The position numbers and the translations under genes were made by a program. A stretch of DNA of 64,000 bases from positions 1-64,000 of the forward strand of contig NZ_JALUFF010000057.1 of the NCBI RefSeq assembly GCF_027052235.1, read 5' to 3'. The DNA is from Thermococcus sp. GTDB lineage: Archaea > Methanobacteriota_B > Thermococci > Thermococcales > Thermococcaceae. This document shows, in pieces, positions 41,975 through 48,416 of this stretch (positions within the stretch are counted from its first letter, which is position 1; each line of letters begins with the position of its first letter). A model generated the notes under the pieces. The model ran no database searches and was not told the DNA's origin. It worked only from the letters and a program-made list of their open reading frames with translations.

Positions 41975-42812
41975 ACCTCCTCAGGATTGAACTGACGCCT
42001 GCGGAGGCCAGTATGAGAAGCTCTATCATGCGGTAGGCCTCTTCAACGTTTTTCGCTCTGAAGACAACGCTCCTTCCGTCGATTCTCTCAACTAGGGGAC
42101 ATAGCTCCGCGGAATCTGCGAAGGCACTGCTGAGGAACCGGAGTTTGACCTCAACGGGCGTCTTTGTCCTCAGGGGTTTTATCAGGCCTTCTTTCCACTT
42201 CCCGACGGCCTCTGCAACCCCTTTTCTCAGGAGGGTCTCGACGGTCTCCATGGCTGGACTGACCGATGAGTAGCGGGAGAAGCTATCCTTCAGGACAACC
42301 CCAACGGTTCCGGATAACTCGCTCAAGTCGTCCTCTATGAGCCTCCTGTCTCCGGCGACCATTATAACCGGTATCCCCCATTCGCCGAGGAGGTACGCGT
42401 TGAGGAGGGCCTCACTTACAGCTTTCCCGTTCACCTCTATGCTTGCCACGCTCGAACTGCTGTAAGTGTGGTCGAAGGTCGCCTTTCCCGTGCCAGCTTT
42501 GGCGTGATAGCCGAGGAAAACCGCGATGTCTGCACCCTTTGCTCCCGCCACCATGCTCAGGGGCCTTGGAAAGCCCCTGACGAGCCTTGCATAGCCCGGC
42601 ATTTCATCGGGCAACACGTTCACCATTGGCCCGTGGCTGTCGGCTATTACGACTTCCTCAAAGCCCTCTTTGTGAAGGGCTTCTGCAACGGCCTTGGCGA
42701 CCCTTGTGGCTATCTTTCTCGCCTCCCCGTAGAGGGCACCTTTTGGGAGAAGGTGCTCAACGCTCACAACGTGGGGCAGGCCCTCAAGGTCTATGGAAAC
42801 GAACGCCTTCAC
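41973..42812 (-). CDS. M55 family D-aminopeptidase (DppA-like)
   Basis: This 279-residue protein has the M55 zinc-peptidase motifs: FVSIDLEGLPHVV (Asp/Glu), VIADSHGPM (His), FLGYHAKAGTGKATFDHTYSSSS (two His) and VIMVAGDRRL. DppA-type enzymes are decameric and remove N-terminal D-amino acids or act on short peptides. GTG 42812 after GGTGATTCCC is preferred over GTG 42821. It converges on the H/ACA RNA. A peptide-use role fits the proteolytic lifestyle of Thermococcales. Confidence 0.9.
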   Translation of the reverse strand: MKAFVSIDLEGLPHVVSVEHLLPKGALYGEARKIATRVAKAVAEALHKEGFEEVVIADSHGPMVNVLPDEMPGYARLVRGFPRPLSMVAGAKGADIAVFLGYHAKAGTGKATFDHTYSSSSVASIEVNGKAVSEALLNAYLLGEWGIPVIMVAGDRRLIEDDLSELSGTVGVVLKDSFSRYSSVSPAMETVETLLRKGVAEAVGKWKEGLIKPLRTKTPVEVKLRFLSSAFADSAELCPLVERIDGRSVVFRAKNVEEAYRMIELLILASAGVSSILRR

Positions 42813-42912
42813 GGGAATCACCAGATGAACGTCGAAACGCTAAGGTAAAAGTCTTTTCATAACCCCCGGTAATATCGGGCTCGGAGGGCAATAATTCCCG
42901 CTTATGAAAAAG

Positions 42913-42922
42913 GTTTTATAGG
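42913..42922 (+). promoter_or_regulatory. TATA box of gene at 42954
   Basis: GTTTTATAGG lies about 35 bases upstream of the ATG; a GGTGATAGGT ribosome site follows. Confidence 0.5.
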
Positions 42923-42953
42923 ACTTCTTTCAAAGAATAAAACGGTGATAGGT

Positions 42954-43193
42954 ATGAAAATTGTTGAACTTGACATTAGAGTCCCCTATGAGAGTAGGGG
43001 GCGAATTCTGAGGCATATCCTTTCCAGGTTAAGGGGCAGGATAAGGGACATACACTTCTTCCCGCCCGACAGCAGGGGTATTAGTGAGGTCAGGATGGAG
43101 GTAATAGAAGAGAACCCGAGCCCTCTCCTCGCTGAGCTTAAGAAGCTCCTCAAGGGCGGTGGCATCGCGTTCAGGGTCTTCACAGAGGCCTGA
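42954..43193 (+). CDS. Small conserved hypothetical protein (79 aa)
   Basis: The product MKIVELDIRVPYESRGRILRHILSRLRGRIRDIHFFP...FRVFTEA alternates strand-helix-strand-strand-helix-strand, the ACT-like or ferredoxin-like order. It is rich in Arg and Leu. No catalytic or metal motif is evident. It overlaps the convergent GGGP synthase gene by 14 bases. Family not recognised. Confidence 0.65.
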   Translation: MKIVELDIRVPYESRGRILRHILSRLRGRIRDIHFFPPDSRGISEVRMEVIEENPSPLLAELKKLLKGGGIAFRVFTEA

Positions 43194-43950
43194 CGCTCTT
43201 TATCCCTCTGTTCAGCTCTTCCAGCTTTTCCCTGGCTTTCTGGAGGGAACCGGCCTTCTCTATTGCCGTCCCTGTAACCACTATATCGGCACCGGCTTTA
43301 ACGGCCTTTCTCGCCTGCTCCTCGGTCCTTATTCCCCCTCCGACTATGAGGGGAACGTCTATGACCTTTTTCACGAGCGCTATCATCTCGGGCGGAACCG
43401 GCTTGCTTGCCCCGCTTCCAGCTTCGAGGTAAACGAGCCTCATGCCGAGGTACTGGCCGGCCAGTGCGTAGGCAGCTGCAATCTTCGGCTTGTGCCTCGG
43501 GATTGGCTTTGCATCGCCGACCCATCCGACCGTTTCCCCCGGCTCGACTATGAGATAAGCCATGGGGATTGGCTCTATGCCGTAGCGCTTAACCTGGAAG
43601 GCACCGAGTGCCTGGGCCCCGGTGATGAAGAAGGGGTTCCTTGAGTTGAGGAGGCTCATGAAGAATATCGCGTCGGCATACTTGCTTATCCCTCCGTGTG
43701 AGCCCGGGAAGAGTATTATGGGCAGTGATGAGGACTCCTTGATGGCCTTAACGACGCTATCCAGGACTTCCCCCTCCGCCCCGGTCGAACCGCCGACCAT
43801 TATCGCATCGACGCCGATTTCCTCACCCATCTCCGCTATCCTTCCGGCAGTTTCGGGCTCGACATCGTCAGGATCGAGGAGAACGAAGTGGAGCTTCTCC
43901 CTTTTGAGCTTATCGTGGATGTAGCGTTCAACCTTGCCGATTTCGAGCAT
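43180..43950 (-). CDS. Geranylgeranylglyceryl phosphate synthase
   Basis: This 256-residue TIM-barrel prenyltransferase joins geranylgeranyl diphosphate to sn-glycerol-1-phosphate, the first committed step of archaeal ether lipids. Motifs are HFVLLDPDDVEP (Mg-binding Asp), MVGGSTGAEGEVLD, LFPGSHGGIS, MAYLIVEPGETVGWVGDA, RLVYLEAGSGA (Glu), PLIVGGGIRTEEQA and IVVTGTAIEKA, the phosphate-binding loops. ATG 43950 after GGGGGGTAAACCC is preferred over ATG 43974. It follows the VapC-like gene on the same strand. Confidence 0.95.
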   Translation of the reverse strand: MLEIGKVERYIHDKLKREKLHFVLLDPDDVEPETAGRIAEMGEEIGVDAIMVGGSTGAEGEVLDSVVKAIKESSSLPIILFPGSHGGISKYADAIFFMSLLNSRNPFFITGAQALGAFQVKRYGIEPIPMAYLIVEPGETVGWVGDAKPIPRHKPKIAAAYALAGQYLGMRLVYLEAGSGASKPVPPEMIALVKKVIDVPLIVGGGIRTEEQARKAVKAGADIVVTGTAIEKAGSLQKAREKLEELNRGIKSVRPL

Positions 43951-43954
43951 GGGT

Positions 43955-44437
43955 TTACCCCCCCATGAAAGCATTTATCTCACTCTCACCAATCGATTCG
44001 TCTATTAGGAGGCATTCAACGTTTACTCTACGGGCATGAGTGCAGAGTGCCCTGTCGCGGGTTACTAAACGGTACTCCCGGCTTTTTGAAAGTGCCAGAA
44101 AATAGGTGTCGAATCCTGAAGGAGAAGTATCCGATGCAATGTCTTTGGCAACCTTATAGAACATTTCTTCTGGAACGACTTCAAAGGAGTTCTCAATGGC
44201 ATTTCCAAGCCTTATTGCAAGTTCCCTATCGCCACTTATCCTTTTCACAACGCTGATAGACTCCACGACTGCAACCCGGGGTACAGCTACATTCTTCCCG
44301 CGAACCAACTTAAGGACAAGCCTGCATTTCGAGAGAATGCTCTTTGACCCTCTAAGCTGAGGGTAATCCGAGCCATAGAAGAACGCTCCCACAATGACAT
44401 TAGTGTCAATAACGAACCCTCTTTCTTCCCCTGACAT
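43955..44437 (-). CDS. vapC: PIN-domain toxin-like protein (VapC type)
   Basis: This 160-residue PIN domain shows FVIDTNVIVGAFF (first Asp), VAVVESISVV (Glu) and GFDTYFLALSKSREYRLVTRDRAL (Asp pair), the four-acid RNase centre. VapC toxins cut tRNA or rRNA. Its 5' end overlaps the small upstream gene by 32 bases, the arrangement of antitoxin-toxin pairs. ATG 44449 is an alternative start with an adjacent GGGG. Confidence 0.85.
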   Translation of the reverse strand: MSGEERGFVIDTNVIVGAFFYGSDYPQLRGSKSILSKCRLVLKLVRGKNVAVPRVAVVESISVVKRISGDRELAIRLGNAIENSFEVVPEEMFYKVAKDIASDTSPSGFDTYFLALSKSREYRLVTRDRALCTHARRVNVECLLIDESIGESEINAFMGG

Positions 44438-44609
44438 CTTCGAACACATCCCCTATGTTAACCTTGACTTCTATGCCCTCAATTTCGTTCATCATATCCC
44501 ATATGGTCTCCCCTATGAGGACTTTCACCTTGGTACCCTTTGGAAGTTTGACCTTTCTGAGGGGCCTGAAGGATTCCCCGTCATAAATTGCCTCGATCAC
44601 GGTTCCCAT
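44406..44609 (-). CDS. DUF104/AF2212-like antitoxin
   Basis: This 67-residue protein begins MGTVIEAIYDGESFRPLRKVKLPKGTKVKV, the signature of the AF2212-like antitoxin family (two strands with 'YegGvlrPl..vdLpEG'). The C-terminal half (WDMMNEIEGIEVKVNIGDVFEDVRG) probably wraps the toxin. It is the upstream partner of the PIN gene with a 32-base overlap. The family call is by motif. Confidence 0.82.
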   Translation of the reverse strand: MGTVIEAIYDGESFRPLRKVKLPKGTKVKVLIGETIWDMMNEIEGIEVKVNIGDVFEDVRGRKRVRY

Positions 44610-44613
44610 TCTC

Positions 44614-45048
44614 TCACCTTGGGTTTTCTATATCCTCCACACTTTTAACCCTTTTCCACTCCAGGCCGAGTCTCCTAAGGATTTCAACCAAAATCCAGTC
44701 CGGTTCCTTCTCAAAGCGATAGAGGTTTGTGCTGGCCTTGATATCGCTGGCTCCGAAGCCCTCAACCGGCTCTCCAAAGCGGGAAACTTCAAGTGAAAGC
44801 TTCTCCTCAAGCCTCTCCCCGCTCGGAATCAGGTAGGCCCTCAAAAGCTCCGCCTCCTTCAGGAGGTAGTCTATGTGCCAGTGGAGCTTTTTCTCCTTCG
44901 AGAAGTGCCTTCTAACTCTCTTTTCAAGGGAGTTCATGGCGGAGCCGACGTAGACGTAGTAGCCGGCCTTGAGCGGAAACTCCCTGGCCTTCGTCCTTAT
45001 CGTCCGGCCATCTTTGAGACGTATGACGAGGAAGTAAGAGCCCTTCAT
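44614..45048 (-). CDS. GIY-YIG-like (DUF123) nuclease-fold protein
   Basis: This 144-residue protein has GYYVYVGSAMNSLEKRVRRHFS, a GIY-YIG-type core (YVYVGS with downstream Arg). It continues with KKLHWHIDYLLKEAEL, the hallmark of DUF123, and a Glu in RLEEKLSLEVSRFG. A final GASDIKASTNLYRF segment follows. DUF123 proteins are stand-alone GIY-YIG folds of unproven substrate. The start follows GGAGGAAGGTTC. It sits upstream of the VapBC pair on the same strand, separated from the antitoxin by only 4 bases. Confidence 0.85.
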   Translation of the reverse strand: MKGSYFLVIRLKDGRTIRTKAREFPLKAGYYVYVGSAMNSLEKRVRRHFSKEKKLHWHIDYLLKEAELLRAYLIPSGERLEEKLSLEVSRFGEPVEGFGASDIKASTNLYRFEKEPDWILVEILRRLGLEWKRVKSVEDIENPR

Positions 45049-45068
45049 GAACCTTCCTCCGGCTTACC

Positions 45069-45078
45069 ATTTATAAAC
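45069..45078 (+). promoter_or_regulatory. TATA box of gene at 45108
   Basis: ATTTATAAAC lies about 30-35 bases before ATG 45108. Confidence 0.55.
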
Positions 45079-45107
45079 CCTTGACCCTACTATGCCCGGT
45101 GTGCCGG

Positions 45108-45491
45108 ATGGTGGAGAAGAAGAAACGGCCCGTGGATGAGTTCGCTTGGCAGGAGTACGATAGGGAGGAGTTCGAGAAGACTTTCCCTGCCCTTTCAAGG
45201 GAGCTTGAGGAGGGAGGGCTACCAATAGAGGCCTACCGTGCCAGCGAGGAAGAGGGGGAAGCCGAGGCCGAGCCGATGGACTTCTCCGGCTATGAGCCGA
45301 CCGTGATAGACTTCCTCAGGCGCTGTGAGACCGACGAGGAGGCCCTTGAGATAATCAACTGGATGGAGGAGAGGGGAGAGATAACCCACGAGATGGCAAA
45401 GGAGCTCAGGATTACGCTGGTTAAGAAGGGCGTTAGGGCCTTCGGGCCAAAGAAAGAGTGGGGCTGGTACGAGAGGCACGGGAGGCACTGA
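45108..45491 (+). CDS. DUF2095-like acidic protein (127 aa)
   Basis: The product ([35 protein letters not shown]...) is highly acidic with a low-complexity [12 protein letters not shown] linker. A helical C-terminal domain ([43 protein letters not shown]) follows. This matches DUF2095 archaeal proteins as I know them; no function is established. ATG 45108 follows GGTGTGCCGG. trmY starts 1 base after its stop, so the two are cotranscribed. Confidence 0.72.
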   Translation: MVEKKKRPVDEFAWQEYDREEFEKTFPALSRELEEGGLPIEAYRASEEEGEAEAEPMDFSGYEPTVIDFLRRCETDEEALEIINWMEERGEITHEMAKELRITLVKKGVRAFGPKKEWGWYERHGRH

Positions 45492-45492
45492 G

Positions 45493-46101
45493 TTGAGAAC
45501 CTTCATAATAAAGGCCTCGAAAGCCCATACTTCGCCGGACTTCAGTTTGGACGACCTTCCCGGGACGAGCGGGAGGATAGACGTGCTCTGCAGGTTTTTG
45601 AACAGCGCATTCCTTCTCTCTCACGGGTTCAGAAGGGACGTGAGGGTTTGGTTGCTTCTCTACGGTCCCCCGAATCCGCCGAAGGCGATACGGTTTGAGG
45701 GGGGAAGACTTAGAGCCAGGCTCAACCCGGACGAGAGGAGCACGGCGAAACTGATAATGAGGGCCCTTGAAACCGCTAAGGCCCTCAGGAGGCCGAGTAA
45801 AGAGCTCGAAGTCCTCCCGGGGCTGTACGTCAGCAACATGACGTTCGAGGACGTCGTGAGAAGAACCGTGAAGGAGTCTGGACTCTTCTACCTCCACGAG
45901 AAGGGGAAGCCGATTGAAGAGGTGAGCTTCCCTCAGAACGTGGCCTTCGTCCTCGGCGACCACGAAGGGCTTCCTGAGGAGGACGAGAGGTTTCTTGAGG
46001 GGATAGCGGAAAAAATAAGCGTGGGAAGGAAGAGCTACCTTGCCTCGCACGTCGTTGCCTTCGTCAACATATTCCTGGACTCGCTCACTCCTCGGCCTTG
46101 A
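45493..46101 (+). CDS. trmY: tRNA pseudouridine(54) N1-methyltransferase TrmY
   Basis: This 202-residue SPOUT methyltransferase starts [23 protein letters not shown] and reads [44 protein letters not shown]. It carries the knot region [19 protein letters not shown] and [22 protein letters not shown]. TrmY converts Psi54 of archaeal tRNA to m1Psi54. The start is TTG 45493 after GGGAGGCACTGAG. Its 3' end overlaps the convergent gene by 17 bases. Confidence 0.94.
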   Translation: MRTFIIKASKAHTSPDFSLDDLPGTSGRIDVLCRFLNSAFLLSHGFRRDVRVWLLLYGPPNPPKAIRFEGGRLRARLNPDERSTAKLIMRALETAKALRRPSKELEVLPGLYVSNMTFEDVVRRTVKESGLFYLHEKGKPIEEVSFPQNVAFVLGDHEGLPEEDERFLEGIAEKISVGRKSYLASHVVAFVNIFLDSLTPRP

Positions 46102-46531
46102 GCTTCAGTGAGGTGTGCTCCTGCTTGAGCTCCTCAATCCTCTCGATGAGCTCGTCGACCAGCTTCTTGATGTTGAGTGAGAGCTCCTCAATGGCCCTGA
46201 CCTTTTCCTCAAGCTCCCTCTCCCTTTCCTCGACCTCCTCCATGGCCTTTGCGAGCCTCTCCTCTTCGGACTTCTTGTAGACCTCAACCTTTAGGGAGTC
46301 GTAGTCCCAGACTATCTGGCCGTCGGAGATATCAAAGTCAACGGTTATCCTGACGACGTCCTCCTTGGCAACGCCCATCTCCTGGAACTTCTCAAAGATT
46401 TTCTGGTTGAGCTCACCCGCGGCCCTGACAACTTCCTTCGGGTCGACCTTCCCCTTCGTCAGGGCAAACAAAACGCGCCTAACCTTGTAGGCGTAGCCAC
46501 TTGCCCGGACGTAGCCGGTGCTCAGCCTCAT
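46085..46531 (-). CDS. DUF2258-like protein with C-terminal coiled coil
   Basis: This 148-residue protein starts [46 protein letters not shown]. It has a beta section ([32 protein letters not shown]) and a long heptad-like C-terminal coiled coil (about 95-145). This resembles the archaeal DUF2258 family; function unknown. ATG 46531 follows GGTGGTGGCC. It diverges from adk. Confidence 0.75.
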   Translation of the reverse strand: MRLSTGYVRASGYAYKVRRVLFALTKGKVDPKEVVRAAGELNQKIFEKFQEMGVAKEDVVRITVDFDISDGQIVWDYDSLKVEVYKKSEEERLAKAMEEVEERERELEEKVRAIEELSLNIKKLVDELIERIEELKQEHTSLKLKAEE

Positions 46532-46588
46532 GGCCACCACCAAAATTTTATTCGCAAAAGGTGCATAAATGCTTAATGGTGGTTGCTG

Positions 46589-47269
46589 GTGAACATACTT
46601 ATATTCGGACCCCCAGGGAGCGGTAAGTCAACGCATTCCCGCAGGATAGTCGAGCGCTACGGCCTGACCTACATCTCCTCCGGCGATATAATCAGGGAGG
46701 AGATAAGGCGGGGGAGTGAACTTGGGAGGGAGATGGAGAGGTATCTGGCCAACGGACAGCTGATACCCGACACGATAGTGAACGCACTCGTCATATCGAG
46801 GCTCAGACGGCAGAGGGACAACTTTATCCTCGACGGTTACCCAAGAACTCCGGGACAGGTGATAGCCTTCGAGAACTACCTCTACGACCACGGCATAAAG
46901 CTCGACCTAGCACTTGAGATTTTCATAAGCGAGGAGGAGAGCGTCGAGAGGATAAGCGGGAGGCTCATATGCCCCAACTGCGGTGCAGTTTACCACGTCC
47001 GCTACAATCCCCCCAAGGTTCCGGGGATTTGTGATGTCTGTGGCTCAAGACTCGTAAGGCGTGAGGATGACATGCCCGAGGTCGCAAGGCGGAGGTACCG
47101 AACGTACATCAAGAACATGGGGCCGATTATAAAGTTCTACAGGTCAAGGGGAATATACGTGAGGGTTGATGGCGAGGGAAGTATTGAGGAGGTCTGGAAG
47201 AGAATACGTCCCCTCCTCGACTACATCAGCGGGAGGGGCCGTTTCTCAGGCGGTTCATCAGTTCCCTGA
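46589..47269 (+). CDS. adk: Adenylate kinase with zinc lid
   Basis: This 226-residue kinase has P-loop GPPGSGKST (7-15), YISSGDIIREEIRRG, the AMP-binding DGYPRTPGQ, and a long lid with a zinc site (CPNCGAVYH ... CDVCGSRL). Then comes RREDDMPEVARRRYRTY with catalytic arginines. It equilibrates ATP + AMP with 2 ADP. GTG 46589 after GGTGGTTGCTG is preferred over TTG 46583. The C-terminal GRFSGGSSVP is a short extension. Confidence 0.95.
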   Translation: MNILIFGPPGSGKSTHSRRIVERYGLTYISSGDIIREEIRRGSELGREMERYLANGQLIPDTIVNALVISRLRRQRDNFILDGYPRTPGQVIAFENYLYDHGIKLDLALEIFISEEESVERISGRLICPNCGAVYHVRYNPPKVPGICDVCGSRLVRREDDMPEVARRRYRTYIKNMGPIIKFYRSRGIYVRVDGEGSIEEVWKRIRPLLDYISGRGRFSGGSSVP

Positions 47270-47918
47270 CGTCTTCCCTCTGGGAGAGGTCATCCTCTTT
47301 TTCCTTCCCAACTATCTCCACCGCGACAGGGTATCTAACGCCGAGAAGGCTCCTGAGGTAAGCCTCAGCCCTCTCACTGAGCCTGTCTGAGAGGCTTATT
47401 CTCGTGGCCCTGTCGAGCTTCTGCTCCATGGTGATGGTAAGCCTGACGGCATCTCCCTCCATCTTCAGATCCAGAGCCCTCACACGGTAACCCCACTCCC
47501 TCAGCTTTATGCCAATTCCCTTCCCGACGCGAGCTAGGGCGGGCTTTACTTCCTGTGGACCGTTGACCGTCAGGGAGATGCTGCCCCTCCTGCCGCTTCC
47601 CTTCGGGACTTCCTTCACTTCCATGCCCGCTATATGGAAAGAAACACCGTAGAAACTCCCAAAGGAAGAGGTTGCCTCACCGCAGAGCTTTTCGAGAATC
47701 CCCTGGATTATCCCTTCTATGTCGTAGGCCTGAAAGCTCCCGTGGGAGGCCTCAACGTAGAAGAACAGGTTGAGTTCCCGCCCTTTCGGGACGACGCGAA
47801 CCTTCATGTCCTCAACGACTGCCCCAAACGTGTCGAGGGCCCTCTGGAGCTTGTCGGCGAAAAGCTTGTCGATGATGGGATAGTAATCAGGGGGGTCAAC
47901 TTCGAGCAACCCTTCCAC
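47226..47918 (-). CDS. Conserved hypothetical protein (230 aa)
   Basis: The sequence begins EGLLEVDPPDYYPIIDKLFADKLQRALDTFGAVVEDMKVRVVPKGRELNLFFYVEAS. It continues in alternating strands (GSISLTVNGPQEVKPALARVGKGIGIKLREWGYRVRALDLKMEGDAVRLTITMEQ) and a C-terminal helical stretch. Two copies of a similar alpha/beta layout may be present. No family recognised. The start is GTG 47918 or TTG 47909. Its 3' end overlaps adk by 44 bases. Confidence 0.6.
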   Translation of the reverse strand: MEGLLEVDPPDYYPIIDKLFADKLQRALDTFGAVVEDMKVRVVPKGRELNLFFYVEASHGSFQAYDIEGIIQGILEKLCGEATSSFGSFYGVSFHIAGMEVKEVPKGSGRRGSISLTVNGPQEVKPALARVGKGIGIKLREWGYRVRALDLKMEGDAVRLTITMEQKLDRATRISLSDRLSERAEAYLRSLLGVRYPVAVEIVGKEKEDDLSQREDVRELMNRLRNGPSR

Positions 47919-48005
47919 TCCCTAGTATACTTTGGTGCAAATCTCTTTAAGGGTTTCCCTTGAAATTCAATCTATCCTCATATTTCTCCACCGCGGGTGA
48001 GAGAC

Positions 48006-48410
48006 TTGAGCGCTCCGAGGCTCATAACTCGTGAGGAAGCCCTGAGGAGGGCCGAGAAAATAGCCCGGGAGTACCGGGCACTCTACGGTATTGAGTTCAA
48101 GCTTGAGAGGAAGTTCGTCCCCCTCGGTTCCCTCGTCCCAACTCAGGCCCAGCTCAACGAGGCCAAGCTCCTCGTGGTTCTCCAGGAGATAAAGCACGGC
48201 TACGACGCTCCCATAACAGTCATCCCCTACGGGGGAAGGTACTACATCATAGACGGCCACCACAGGGCCTTTGCCCTCTGGAAGCTCGGCTTTAAGGAAG
48301 TCGAGGCAGTCATACTGAGGCCAAAGAAGCCTTTTGTTCCGGGGGTAGTTAAAACTGCCGAGAAGAGCGGGCTTAAAAGCTTGGCGGACGTAAAAATAGT
48401 CAGGGATTAG
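48006..48410 (+). CDS. ParB/SerK-fold domain protein
   Basis: The product (134 residues) has a ParB-like core: KFVPLGSLVPTQAQLNEAKLLVVLQEIKHGYDAPITVIPYGGRYYIIDGHHRAFALWKLGFKEVEAVIL. The DGHHR motif is the nucleotide-binding turn shared by ParB, Srx and the archaeal serine kinase SerK. Without a DNA-binding domain it is not a segregation protein. A CTPase, kinase or nuclease role is open. TTG 48006 after GGGTGAGAGAC is preferred; GTG 47997 is possible. Confidence 0.8.
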   Translation: MSAPRLITREEALRRAEKIAREYRALYGIEFKLERKFVPLGSLVPTQAQLNEAKLLVVLQEIKHGYDAPITVIPYGGRYYIIDGHHRAFALWKLGFKEVEAVILRPKKPFVPGVVKTAEKSGLKSLADVKIVRD

Positions 48411-48416
48411 GAGGGC

